The notes: generated by a model from the sequence alone, not told the origin. DNA of 33,282 bases from an uncultured Anaerolineales bacterium (GCA_903829085.1 CAIKOL010000211.1:1-33282); one strand, 5' to 3'. Positions 8,082-16,632 are shown, counted from the stretch's first letter. Program-made: numbers and translations.

Positions 8082-9343
8082 TGGCTGAGACTATCAATAT
8101 GCCAAAATTAGGCTTTGATATGGCAGAAGGGAAACTTGTCCGCTGGATGAAGAAAGAAGGCGACAACGTCAAAGAAGGCGAAGTTCTGGCTGAGATCGAG
8201 ACTGACAAAGCGACAGTGGAGGTGGAAAGCCCCGCCAGCGGAGTGGTGCGCCGGCTAGTCGTGGAGGAAGGTGCCGTAGTGCCAGTTGGATCTCCCATCG
8301 CGGTCGTAGGGACGATGACTGAAACGATAGAAGAAGCAGGGCAGAAGACAGCAACGGTTCAAATGTCAAACGTTGAACGCCAGATCACGACTGCGATCAG
8401 CCAGAACCTTTCAACGCCTGTGCCTAACAATGTAATGGAGGTTGGATCTGTTCCAGGTGGAAGCCAAGTCAAAACAAGTCCATTGGCAAGAAAAATTGCG
8501 CATGAAAATAAAGTTGATCTAGCCAAGTTACATGGAACTGGACCGGGTGGTAGGATCGTAAAGCGCGATATTGAAGCTGCGCTTGTGAGTAGCAATGCGC
8601 CGTATACCGGTCGAACTGCATCCACTTTATCAGTTCCAGACTATTCGACAACGGATCTTCCTGACCAAGCTGTACCAATGAGCAAGTTGCGAACAGCCAT
8701 CGGCCGACGTATGGCAGAAGCAAAGTCGACCATCCCACATTTTTACATTACACATGAATACAAAGTAAATGGGTTGATGGACCTGAGAGCCCAGTTCAAC
8801 AAAATCGTCCCAGAGAATGAAAAACTCTCGATAAACGATTTCATCATCAAGGCTGCAGGATTAACTTTACGGCAGTTCCCGAACCTGAACACTTCGCTAA
8901 ATGCCAAGGCTGTCATTCGACACGGAAAGATCAACATTGGCGTGGCTGTCTCCGTCGAAGGTGGGTTGCTGACAGTAGTCTGTCAAGATGCAGACCAGAA
9001 GACCCTGCGCCAAATCGCAGCGGAAGTGAAAGCCATGGCTGGGCGGGCGCGGGAAGGTAAGGTAAAGCCTGATGATATTGAAGGTTCGACCTTTTCAATC
9101 TCCAACCTAGGCATGTATGAGGTGGAGAATTTCCTCGCCATCATCAATCCCCCCGAGGCGGCGATCCTGGCAGTAGGTTCAGTAATGGAAGTGCCGGCAG
9201 TGGAAAACGGGGCGGTCATTCCCAGCTGGCGGATGAAAGCTACAATCTCTGTGGATCACCGTGTCAGCGACGGGGTGGAGGGAGCCAAATTCATGCAAGC
9301 ACTGGCTGTATACCTGGAAGAGCCGCTAAGGTTATTTATTTGA
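8081..9343 (+). CDS. pdhC: Dihydrolipoamide acetyltransferase, E2 of pyruvate dehydrogenase
   Basis: The E2 core of 420 residues moves the acyl group from E1 to coenzyme A. A single lipoyl domain covers about residues 1-77, with the lipoylated Lys43 in ETDKATVE. A linker and a peripheral subunit-binding domain follow at about 129-165 (TSPLARKIA, GTGPGGRIVKRDIEAAL). The catalytic domain, about 190-420, ends with the active-site motif DHRVSDG, giving His393 and Asp397. Its ATG overlaps the E1 beta stop and GGGAGG lies just upstream. The E3 dihydrolipoamide dehydrogenase is not within the window and must be supplied from elsewhere. No hairpin terminator is visible after the stop. Confidence 0.93.
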   Translation: MAETINMPKLGFDMAEGKLVRWMKKEGDNVKEGEVLAEIETDKATVEVESPASGVVRRLVVEEGAVVPVGSPIAVVGTMTETIEEAGQKTATVQMSNVERQITTAISQNLSTPVPNNVMEVGSVPGGSQVKTSPLARKIAHENKVDLAKLHGTGPGGRIVKRDIEAALVSSNAPYTGRTASTLSVPDYSTTDLPDQAVPMSKLRTAIGRRMAEAKSTIPHFYITHEYKVNGLMDLRAQFNKIVPENEKLSINDFIIKAAGLTLRQFPNLNTSLNAKAVIRHGKINIGVAVSVEGGLLTVVCQDADQKTLRQIAAEVKAMAGRAREGKVKPDDIEGSTFSISNLGMYEVENFLAIINPPEAAILAVGSVMEVPAVENGAVIPSWRMKATISVDHRVSDGVEGAKFMQALAVYLEEPLRLFI

Positions 9344-9456
9344 AACAAAGAAAAAAACCTGTAGTCATCTGGATGTGTGAGTTGTGACCGGACACATGTG
9401 GTTGGATTGGTTCGAGAAAAGCATAAAAGCCTAAGAATTCTCGTCAAGAGGGTATT

Positions 9457-10266
9457 ATGACAATAGATGATCTTCAGAAAGCAAACGAGGAAACCCGTTC
9501 CGTCTGGGACGCTAACGCGGCTTTCTGGGACGAGAAGATGGGGGAGGGGAATGATTTTGTTAACACCCTCCAGTGGCCTGCGATCCTACGCTTATTGGAC
9601 CCGAAACCTGGCCAGCACATCCTGGATATTGCAACCGGAAACGGACTAACTGCGCGCCGCCTAGCAGCCCTTGGAGCGCAGGTGGCTGCCTTCGATTTTT
9701 CAGGCGAACTGATCAAGCTAGCTCAGAAAAAACCGAATCCCGAGACACGTATTGCGTATTCCGTCCTGGATGCAACTGATGAATCCGCTTTGCTCGCATT
9801 AGGATCACGCACATTCGATGCGGCCCTATGCAACATGGCGCTCTTCGATATGGCGAATATCGAACCACTTTTCCGCTCCCTGCCCAAAATTCTCAAAGTT
9901 GGTGGCGCGTTTGTTTTCACCCTGACCCACCCCGCCTTTAATAACGCTTCCTGCGTTCACGTAGCCGAAGAAATTGACGATCAGGGTGAAATTAAATTGA
10001 CCTATTCGGTTAAAATTTCACGTTATATTACACCCTTACACACCCATGGGCTTGCCATCCGGGGACAACCTAAAGCACAACTTTACTTCGAACGGCCGCT
10101 TCAGGATTATTTCAATCTTGGTTTCCAGAACGGTTTTTTCGTAGACGGATTCGAGGAACGATGTTTTCCGCCCGGCATGCCACAGAAGAACCCGCTCAGT
10201 TGGGGCGGAAATTTCAGCGAAATACCGCCGGTGCTGGTTGTACGGTTAAGATCAGGGGGCGGATAA
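9457..10266 (+). CDS. SAM-dependent class I methyltransferase, substrate unknown
   Basis: This 269-residue protein has a Rossmann-type SAM-binding core. Motif I is HILDIATGNGLTARRL at about residues 49-64, followed by the acidic strand end AAFDFS and a later VLDATDESAL. The segment FTLTHPAFNN matches the post-core region common in small-molecule methyltransferases of this kind. No substrate can be named. AAGAGGG at 9446-9452 serves as ribosome site for the ATG at 9457. The 113 nt after pdhC contain only a weak possible promoter (TTGGAT 9402-9407, TAAAAG 9424-9429), so transcription could also continue from the dehydrogenase operon. Confidence 0.85.
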   Translation: MTIDDLQKANEETRSVWDANAAFWDEKMGEGNDFVNTLQWPAILRLLDPKPGQHILDIATGNGLTARRLAALGAQVAAFDFSGELIKLAQKKPNPETRIAYSVLDATDESALLALGSRTFDAALCNMALFDMANIEPLFRSLPKILKVGGAFVFTLTHPAFNNASCVHVAEEIDDQGEIKLTYSVKISRYITPLHTHGLAIRGQPKAQLYFERPLQDYFNLGFQNGFFVDGFEERCFPPGMPQKNPLSWGGNFSEIPPVLVVRLRSGGG

Positions 10267-10268
10267 CT

Positions 10269-10331
10269 ATGGATATTGGCAGGTGTAACTTATTTCCTTT
10301 TATTCGCAATTGCTTGAATCCGACTAAGTAA
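10269..10331 (+). other. Twenty-codon in-frame leader reading frame before the MFS gene
   Basis: An ATG at 10269 with AGGGGG (10254-10259) 9 nt upstream opens a 20-codon frame that ends with TAA at 10329-10331. It is in the same frame as the MFS transporter, which can begin only after this stop. It could be a leader peptide coupling translation, or the remains of the transporter's original N terminus cut off by a stop mutation. Confidence 0.35.
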
Positions 10332-10334
10332 CCA

Positions 10335-11501
10335 GTGGTACCCTTTATCTTCCTAGTTATCGAATTCTTGGACGAGCTAATCTTCGGTGTGACTGACGCG
10401 GCCTGGCCACTGATCCGCACCGATCTGCACCTGAATTACGTCCAGATTGGTCTGGCGTTGAGCTTGCCCGGAATACTCGGAAATATTATCGAGCCATTTT
10501 TTGGCATCCTGGGAGATGTCTGGAAACGGCGAACGCTTATCCTGGTAGGAGGAATTATCTTTTCCCTGGCTTGCTTCCTGACGGCAGTCAGCTATAATTT
10601 TGAGATTTTACTGCTTTCATTTATTATCTTCAACCCAGCCTCGGGTGCTTTCGTGAGCCTTTCGCAAGCCACACTCATGGACCTGGATCCATCCCGACAC
10701 GAGCAGAACATGGCGCGCTGGACGTTTGCTGGGTCGGTGGGGGTGGCAATTGGTCCGCTCATGCTGGGGGGAGCGGCATATATCGGATTCGGTTGGCGAG
10801 GCGTGTTCTTTATCCTGGCGGGGGTGGCGGTGCTGGTACTGGCAGGCGCCTGGCGTTTAGTGCCGTTCTCTTCGGTGAGCTTTCCAGAAACGCCGAATAT
10901 CACCCTGGTTAAGAAAGGAATTCGCGATGCTTTTAAAACGCTCAAGCGGAAGGCGGTAGTGCGCTGGCTGGTACTGCTTGAATTCTCTGACCTGATGTTG
11001 GATGTGTTTTACGGATACATGGCGTTGTATTTTGTAGATGTGGCGGATTTCTCGGCTTCAAAAGCCGCCCTTGCAGTGGCTGTGTGGACCGGCTTTGGAC
11101 TACTAGGTGACTTCCTGCTCATCCCATTGCTCGAAAAAATGCGCGGTTTGGATTATTTGCGGTTTGGCGTGGTAATAGAACTGATCCTGTTTCCCGCTTT
11201 CCTCATCTGCCCAAATCCCTGGGTAAAACTGGTGCTGGCTGGAATGCTTGGCTTGTTCAACTCCGGTTGGTATGCGATCCTTAAAGGGAATTTGTACTCG
11301 AGCATGCCCGGTCAGAGTGGCACTGTGATGGCTCTCGGAAATGTTGCAGGTTTTTTTGGAAAATTCATCCCCTTTGGGATCGGGTTGGCGGCGGAACGCT
11401 TTGGTCTTGGTGCAGCGATGTGGCTGCTGCTGGCTGGTCCGCTGGTGATGATTATCGGCCTACCAAATTGGAGACGAATGAGTATGGAAGAAAGAGGCTA
11501 A
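10335..11501 (+). CDS. Major facilitator superfamily transporter
   Basis: This 388-residue integral membrane protein has about twelve hydrophobic segments and the MFS loop pattern GILGDVWKRR between helices 2 and 3 (about residues 61-70). The substrate is unknown. An in-frame TAA at 10329 forces a start at or after the GTG at 10335, which has no clear ribosome site. The first helix begins almost at once with FIFLVIEFLDELIFG, so the N-terminal cytoplasmic tail is very short. The gene starts 68 nt after the methyltransferase and ends 16 nt before hemW, which suggests one transcript. The start is uncertain; the family call is firm. Confidence 0.85.
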   Translation: MVPFIFLVIEFLDELIFGVTDAAWPLIRTDLHLNYVQIGLALSLPGILGNIIEPFFGILGDVWKRRTLILVGGIIFSLACFLTAVSYNFEILLLSFIIFNPASGAFVSLSQATLMDLDPSRHEQNMARWTFAGSVGVAIGPLMLGGAAYIGFGWRGVFFILAGVAVLVLAGAWRLVPFSSVSFPETPNITLVKKGIRDAFKTLKRKAVVRWLVLLEFSDLMLDVFYGYMALYFVDVADFSASKAALAVAVWTGFGLLGDFLLIPLLEKMRGLDYLRFGVVIELILFPAFLICPNPWVKLVLAGMLGLFNSGWYAILKGNLYSSMPGQSGTVMALGNVAGFFGKFIPFGIGLAAERFGLGAAMWLLLAGPLVMIIGLPNWRRMSMEERG

Positions 11502-11517
11502 ATAAACGTGATTACCA

Positions 11518-12702
11518 ATGACTGATCATCGTACACCCTATTCCGTGTATATTCACATCCCTTTCTGTGTGCATCGGTGCGCCTATTGTGATTTTAATAC
11601 TTATGCTGGAATGCAGTCTCTCATGCCTGCATACGTAGTTGCTATCTGCCGCGAGATTGAAATTGTTGCACATTCTGCACCGCAACTTCTGACAGCCCAT
11701 ACCATTTTCTTTGGTGGAGGAACTCCTTCGCTGCTCTCCGCGCGACAGTTTGAATCGATTTTGAAGGTAATTCAGGATTGTTTTACACTGACGGAAGAGG
11801 TAGAGATTTCCCTGGAGGCAAATCCCGGAACAGTGTCAATGGAATACCTGCGAAACTTACAAAGCCTAGGCTTTAACCGAATCAGTCTGGGGGTGCAGTC
11901 GATCCACACGGAAGAACTGCGCTTATTAGGGCGCATTCACGATACATATGATGTGATCGAAGCGGTAAATTGGGCACGCCAGGTTGGGTTCACTAATTTG
12001 AACTTGGATTTAATCTTTGGCTTGCCAGAACAAACCCTGGAACGGTGGCAGGCAACAGTGGAGTTTATCCTGGGTCTCAAACCGGACCATCTCTCTCTCT
12101 ACGCCTTGACCGTGGAGCAAGGCACGGCATTTGGACGCTGGGCCAAGCAAGGATTGTTGCCCATACCCGACCCTGACATTGGAGCAGATATGTATGAGCA
12201 GGCAGGGGAGACTTTAGAAAAAGAGGGATATAAGCAATATGAAATCTCCAATTGGGCAAAAGCGGGCCGGGAGTGCCAACACAACCTGCAATATTGGCGA
12301 GGACTGCCTTATCTTGGCTTTGGGGCAGGGGCGCATGGTTTCGCAAATAAAATGCGTATAGCCAATATAATAAGAATTAGGTCTTACCTTGAGCGCCTAT
12401 CCGTTAAAAATTCAAACAGAGATTTCCCTTTCCCGGTATCTCCCGCAACGGTAAGCAAGACAAAGATTTCCAAGTGGGTAGAGATGCAAGAGACCATGAT
12501 GACAGGACTGCGGTTAACGCGGGAAGGGGTATCAGCTGAAGAGTTCCTAAAGAGATTCGAAGTTGATATACGTGAAGTGTTTGGCAAGGAAATCGATGAA
12601 TTATATACTATGGGGTTATTGGTGTGGGATGGACAGGTGGTGCACCTCACCAAGCGCGGACGCTTATTAGGGAACCAAGCGTTCATGCGGTTTGTGGATT
12701 AA
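11518..12702 (+). CDS. hemW: Radical SAM heme chaperone HemW (HemN-like)
   Basis: This 394-residue protein binds heme and a 4Fe-4S cluster and is thought to deliver heme to membrane respiratory enzymes; the family was long annotated as oxygen-independent coproporphyrinogen III oxidase. The cluster motif is Cys17, Cys21 and Cys24 in PFCVHRCAYC, followed by FFGGGTPS and SLGVQS. The HNLQYWRG segment with GFGAGAHG is the HemW-specific signature. Bona fide HemN proteins are longer and have an extra N-terminal segment that is missing here. The ATG at 11518 has no strong ribosome site, and the 16-nt gap to the MFS gene points to coupling. The neighbours say nothing about heme. Confidence 0.9.
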   Translation: MTDHRTPYSVYIHIPFCVHRCAYCDFNTYAGMQSLMPAYVVAICREIEIVAHSAPQLLTAHTIFFGGGTPSLLSARQFESILKVIQDCFTLTEEVEISLEANPGTVSMEYLRNLQSLGFNRISLGVQSIHTEELRLLGRIHDTYDVIEAVNWARQVGFTNLNLDLIFGLPEQTLERWQATVEFILGLKPDHLSLYALTVEQGTAFGRWAKQGLLPIPDPDIGADMYEQAGETLEKEGYKQYEISNWAKAGRECQHNLQYWRGLPYLGFGAGAHGFANKMRIANIIRIRSYLERLSVKNSNRDFPFPVSPATVSKTKISKWVEMQETMMTGLRLTREGVSAEEFLKRFEVDIREVFGKEIDELYTMGLLVWDGQVVHLTKRGRLLGNQAFMRFVD

Positions 12703-12801
12703 TCAGGGTCTGGACGAAACGAAACCATTGAATAGGTTGTTTCAAATTGTGTTTGATGTTTTTATTTATGACTTGTGGGCCTGAAGAGAGGATAAATGAC
12801 T

Positions 12802-12830
12802 TTGACGGTTGGGGGAACTTCTCTTATAAT
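12802..12830 (+). promoter_or_regulatory. Strong sigma-70-type promoter of the EF-G-like gene
   Basis: TTGACG (12802-12807) and TATAAT (12825-12830) are spaced by 17 bp. The predicted start near 12837 lies inside the long N-terminal extension of the open frame, which supports translation from 12871 rather than 12796. Confidence 0.85.
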
Positions 12831-12870
12831 CAGGCGGCTGGCATTATCCCATTTCAGGAAAGGTTATTCC

Positions 12871-14943
12871 ATGAAAGAATATACTGCAGAGTTCATCCGA
12901 AATATTGCGCTTGTTTCCCATGGTTCGGGGGGGAAGACCATGCTGGCGGAGGCATTTTTACACTCCACAGGAGCCATCACCCGGCTGGGTAAAATAGACG
13001 ACGGTTCGACCACATCCGATTTTGAAGATGAAGAAATTCGCCGAAAACTTTCCCTATCGACCAGTGTTATCCCAGTGGAGTACAAAAACCACAAGATCAA
13101 CGTTCTGGACACACCAGGATATACTGACTTTGTCGGCGAGGTGATTTCCGCTCTACGCGTGGCAGATGGCGCTGTCATCCTGGTTGATTCAGTTGCTGGC
13201 CTGGAAGTAGGTACTGAGATCGATTGGGGTTACTGTGAAACTTTTAAAGTACCACGTTTCCTGGTAATCAACAAAATGGACCGGGATAACGCAGATTTCA
13301 AAAAAGCATTGACTTCGGTGCAGGAATTTTCACCCATCCGCCTGATTCCCGTCCAGTTGCCATGGGGAGAACGAGCAGCCTTCAAAGGCGTGATCGATTT
13401 GATCTCGATGAAGGCCTACGCTGGGGACGGGAAAATTTCCGAAGAAATTCCAGCAGAGCTCAAATCAGCTGCTGAAGAAGCCCGTACAAAACTCGTTGAA
13501 GCTGCCGCAGAAGGTGAAGACAGCCTTCTGGAGAAATATCTCGAAAGTGGCGAATTGACCAACGAGGAACTAATGCGCGGCTTAAAGGCCATTGTACGTT
13601 CTGAAACTTATATCCCGGTCTTTGTGGCCGCCGGTGGGCACGAGAAAGGCGTTCTACCACTGTTGGAGGCAGTCATAAACCTGATCCCTTCTCCGAAGGA
13701 GAAAGAAGTGGTTGCCTTGGGGAAAGCTGGCGAAGAAAAACTCACCGCATCCGATACAGGTCCGTTAGCCATCTATGTCTGGAAAACAACTGCTGACCCC
13801 TTCGTGGGAAAGCTTACCTACTTCCGGGTTTATTCGGGCACGCTCCAAGGCGATACCCGCATTTGGAACCAAGGCAAGAGCGCTGATGAGCGCATGGCAG
13901 GCCTGTCCATCATGCGCGGGAAAGATACGACGCCGATCAAGGTGGTACACAGCGGTGATATCGGTATTGTCGCCAAGTTGAGTGTCACATCTACTGGCGA
14001 CACGCTAAGCGATAAAGGTCACCCATTGACCCTTCCAGTACCCAAATATCCGAATGCACTTTTCCGGGTGGCGATCAAACCTAAAACGCAAGCCGACGCA
14101 GCCAAAATCAGCCCAACCCTCACACGTCTGTGCGAAGAAGACATGACCCTCTCCTGGTACCAGGAACATGCCACCGGGCAAACTATCCTGCAAGGGATGG
14201 GTGACCAACACATTGATGTGGCAATCCGGCGCGCTGAAGGCAAGCTTCAAGTGGGGCTGACTACGGCAGAGCCGAAGGTTCCGTACCGGGAAGGCATCAC
14301 GAAGAAAGCCGATGCCATGTACCGGCACAAGAAACAATCCGGCGGTTCTGGTCAATTTGGTGAAGTCTGGCTGAGAATTGAACCATGCCCTGAAATGGAT
14401 TTTGACTTTACCGATGAACTCGTCGGAATGAACCTATCGAAGTCATACCTACCGGCAATCGAAAAAGGTATCCATGCCACCCTACAGACGGGTGTGATGG
14501 CGGGATTCCCGTTGAGTAACGTGCGCGTGATCGTTTACGATGGCAAAGAGCACCCAGTTGACTCCAAACCAGTAGCTTTCGAAATTGCCGGACGAGAAGC
14601 ATTCAAGCTGGCTGTGCGCGATGCCGGACCGGTTTTATTCGAACCAATCATGAACGTTCGAATTGTCATCCCGGATGTCAATATGGGAGATGTGATGGGG
14701 GATATGAACAGCCGCCGCGGGCGTGTTCAAGGGACCGAATCGGAACGTGGACGCACGGTGGTTGTGGCTCAGGTGCCACTCGTGGAGATGCTACGGTATA
14801 CCACGCAGTTGCGTTCCATCACCGGCGGACGAGGCGTCTTCACCATGGAATTCGACCGCTATGAAATTATCCCGAACCATTTAGCGCAAGATATCATTGC
14901 CGCACACCAAAAGGAACTGGAAAAAAGCAAAACAGACGAATAA
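12871..14943 (+). CDS. Elongation factor G-like GTPase (EF-G2 type)
   Basis: This 690-residue translation-factor GTPase has all EF-G domains. The P-loop reads SHGSGGKT (residues 16-23), G3 reads DTPGYTDF (80-87) and G4 reads NKMD (134-137). Tyr84 stands where canonical EF-G has the catalytic His, as in the EF-G2 paralogues of Thermus and related bacteria. Domains II-V follow, with the conserved GGSGQFGEV and the C-terminal RGRVQG turn. EF-G2 proteins have limited or uncertain translocase function, so this is probably not the main fusA. The start at 12871 has AGGAAAGG (12856-12863) 7 nt upstream and lies downstream of a strong promoter; the open frame's earlier ATG at 12796 lies upstream of that promoter. 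It is monocistronic, with its own terminator. Confidence 0.92.
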   Translation: MKEYTAEFIRNIALVSHGSGGKTMLAEAFLHSTGAITRLGKIDDGSTTSDFEDEEIRRKLSLSTSVIPVEYKNHKINVLDTPGYTDFVGEVISALRVADGAVILVDSVAGLEVGTEIDWGYCETFKVPRFLVINKMDRDNADFKKALTSVQEFSPIRLIPVQLPWGERAAFKGVIDLISMKAYAGDGKISEEIPAELKSAAEEARTKLVEAAAEGEDSLLEKYLESGELTNEELMRGLKAIVRSETYIPVFVAAGGHEKGVLPLLEAVINLIPSPKEKEVVALGKAGEEKLTASDTGPLAIYVWKTTADPFVGKLTYFRVYSGTLQGDTRIWNQGKSADERMAGLSIMRGKDTTPIKVVHSGDIGIVAKLSVTSTGDTLSDKGHPLTLPVPKYPNALFRVAIKPKTQADAAKISPTLTRLCEEDMTLSWYQEHATGQTILQGMGDQHIDVAIRRAEGKLQVGLTTAEPKVPYREGITKKADAMYRHKKQSGGSGQFGEVWLRIEPCPEMDFDFTDELVGMNLSKSYLPAIEKGIHATLQTGVMAGFPLSNVRVIVYDGKEHPVDSKPVAFEIAGREAFKLAVRDAGPVLFEPIMNVRIVIPDVNMGDVMGDMNSRRGRVQGTESERGRTVVVAQVPLVEMLRYTTQLRSITGGRGVFTMEFDRYEIIPNHLAQDIIAAHQKELEKSKTDE

Positions 14944-14953
14944 ACCCACAGAT

Positions 14954-14987
14954 GGGGCGGAAACCAACCCGCCCCTTTTCTCTTTTT
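14954..14987 (+). terminator. Intrinsic terminator of the EF-G-like gene
   Basis: A GC-only 7-bp stem, GGGGCGG (14954-14960) with CCGCCCC (14969-14975), has an 8-nt loop. It is followed by TTTT, then CTC and TTTTT. It ends just before the DedA start codon. Confidence 0.92.
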
Positions 14988-14988
14988 G

Positions 14989-15627
14989 ATGAGCTTAATG
15001 ACTAATTTTACTCAACTCTTTCAGAGTTTTATTCAAGCCCTGCGCAGTGGACAATTGCCGCAGCTTGGTACCTGGACCTATTTCCTGCTAGCTGCGCTGG
15101 TAGCGGTGGAAGGACCGTTAGCTACCTTGCTGGGCGCCGCGGCGGCTTCAGCTGGATTGATGAAAGCTGTGTGGGTTTTTGCTGCTGCTGCTGCTGGTAA
15201 CCTGACAGCAGATGTAGTGTGGTATTCCCTGGGGTATATGGGCAAGGTGGATTGGCTCTTCAGATTTGGAAAAAGACTTGGGATCGATAGGCAGTTCCTG
15301 GAACACCTTGAGGCCGAAATCCTAAAGCACGCTGCCAAAATCCTCTTCCTGTGCAAATTGACATTAAGCATGATGTTGCCTGCCCTTATCACGGCTGGCC
15401 TTGTCAAAGCGCCTTTCAAACGCTGGTTTCCGGCACTATTTGCCGGCGAGATGATCTGGACCGGATCTCTGGTGATCATAGGTTATTACGCTACGGAAGC
15501 GATCAAGAGGGTGGAGCGGGGTGTTGAATACGCGGCTTTGGGGGCGACGGTAGTTTTCGTTCTTTTTATGGTACTGGTTGTTCGACGGAATTTTAAGAAG
15601 CGTTATGGGAAAGCCTCAGTCGAGTGA
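14989..15627 (+). CDS. DedA-family membrane protein
   Basis: This 212-residue polytopic membrane protein resembles the DedA/VTT family, whose members include undecaprenyl-phosphate and phospholipid flippases. Visible marks are the early VAVEGPLATLLGAAAA segment (about residues 38-53) and the later re-entrant region LPALITAGLVKAPFKRWF, with a GYYATEAIKR end. The family's usual Arg before the AGL segment is not obvious, so the exact subfamily is unsure. Starts at 14989 or 14998 (both ATG) are possible and neither has a good ribosome site. The gene lies directly after a strong terminator, so it needs its own promoter or readthrough; I found no clear promoter. It converges with the glycosyltransferase gene. 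Confidence 0.75.
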   Translation: MSLMTNFTQLFQSFIQALRSGQLPQLGTWTYFLLAALVAVEGPLATLLGAAAASAGLMKAVWVFAAAAAGNLTADVVWYSLGYMGKVDWLFRFGKRLGIDRQFLEHLEAEILKHAAKILFLCKLTLSMMLPALITAGLVKAPFKRWFPALFAGEMIWTGSLVIIGYYATEAIKRVERGVEYAALGATVVFVLFMVLVVRRNFKKRYGKASVE

Positions 15628-15692
15628 GCGAGGAGCATAACCACGCTCTGGATCGTAAAGGCAAACAACGAAAAAGAACTTCGTCAAACCGT

Positions 15693-16517
15693 TTACAGCT
15701 CAGACAAAGTCTCTTCGGAAAGCACCTTCTTCACTATCCGGGAAAAATTACTATTGCTGTTAAGGACCTTCAGAGGGGTTAAATCCTTTAGATAGAGTTC
15801 CCACCAGAATTGCTCCCAGAGATGGGTGGCGTAGGCCTGGCTCAAGATGGCGAACTGCCTCTCTTTATAATTGGCAAGAAATCTCAGACTTCTGGTGATG
15901 TTGGGGAAACCGAGCGATTTCCAGAAAAAAAAGGTTTGTAAATACCGGTTGTACATTGGATAAAAAAAGGAAAACCCATCTTCTACATGGATTAGATTCG
16001 GATTCTTTTTTGCCAGTCGATGGGGTAATATCACTGAAAATTGATTCCAAGATAGATCATTAAATTTTCTATACCCCTCAAACCAGCGGGCAAGGAAAGG
16101 GGCACTTGCCTGGGAGAGAATAACAGCGTTGCACAGACCGACGCCGGGTTCCTTTCCCATTACAAAGCCATATTTCAACAAAGGTTTGAATGAATTAATG
16201 CAAAAGATATCGTTATCCAGATAGATCCCCCCTTGGTCTTGCAGAATCTCAAGCCTCAAGACGTCCGCCTGATGGGCAAAATGCTTAATAGGGCGGTCGA
16301 AAATGGAGTTGGGGGCTTTCACCTTGTTCAGTTGAAGATACGGCCTGGCCCGCTCCCACCAATATCCGGAGGGTTCGTATTCATAGTGATAGAACAGCGC
16401 GTCTGGCTGATTGATCTTCCAAGCGGATAGAATGGCCAGAAAATGAATAAATGAAAAATTCTTCCCGCCAAAATCCTTCCTTAGCCCATAAATAAAGTGG
16501 ATATTATTCGGTATCAT
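15693..16517 (-). CDS. Glycosyltransferase with DXD motif (GT32/Gly_transf_sug-like)
   Basis: This 274-residue protein begins with IPNNIHFIYG and contains HQADVLRLEILQDQGGIYLD, which ends in the metal- and nucleotide-sugar-binding Asp101-x-Asp103. That pattern is typical of the glycosyltransferases that share the GT32 sugar-binding DXD region. The donor and acceptor are unknown; polysaccharide or glycolipid synthesis is an inference. AAGGA stands 2-3 nt before the ATG. The coding sequence is visibly AT-richer than its neighbours, it is flanked by genes of unrelated function, and it is alone in its orientation between dedA and sucD, all of which would fit horizontal acquisition. No signal peptide or membrane segment is evident. 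Confidence 0.82.
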   Translation of the reverse strand: MIPNNIHFIYGLRKDFGGKNFSFIHFLAILSAWKINQPDALFYHYEYEPSGYWWERARPYLQLNKVKAPNSIFDRPIKHFAHQADVLRLEILQDQGGIYLDNDIFCINSFKPLLKYGFVMGKEPGVGLCNAVILSQASAPFLARWFEGYRKFNDLSWNQFSVILPHRLAKKNPNLIHVEDGFSFFYPMYNRYLQTFFFWKSLGFPNITRSLRFLANYKERQFAILSQAYATHLWEQFWWELYLKDLTPLKVLNSNSNFSRIVKKVLSEETLSEL

Positions 16518-16568
16518 TGTCCTTCACGGGAAAGATAAGAAGTTGACTTCATTGTGAGACGATATTGG

Positions 16569-16632
16569 AAAAAAAGGAGTGGCTAAAGTTATGGGCCAAA
16601 ATAGAGAGATAACCCACAAAGTTAGTCACTCC
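16569..16632 (-). terminator. Intrinsic terminator of sucCD
   Basis: Read on the minus strand, GGAGTGACTAA (16632-16622) pairs with TTAGCCACTCC (16586-16576), an 11-bp stem with one mismatch. It is followed at once by seven T (16575-16569). The roughly 35-nt loop can fold further. It lies 54 nt after the sucD stop codon. Confidence 0.88.

Noticed and set aside
9373-9400. ATGTGT/ACACAT inverted repeat and CACATGTG palindrome after pdhC
   Set aside because: Short repeats with no promoter context or T-run; likely by chance.
12721-12743. Possible terminator after hemW (GAAACC with GGTTGTTTC)
   Set aside because: The stem needs a bulge and the T-rich stretch lies too far downstream.
12796-12870. 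25-residue N-terminal extension of the EF-G-like protein
   Set aside because: The frame's first ATG lies upstream of the promoter hexamers at 12802-12830, and the extension is not EF-G-like; the start at 12871 has a good ribosome site.
15625-15655. Hairpin GAGCG/CGCTC between dedA and the glycosyltransferase
   Set aside because: Five base pairs with no T-run; too weak to call a terminator.
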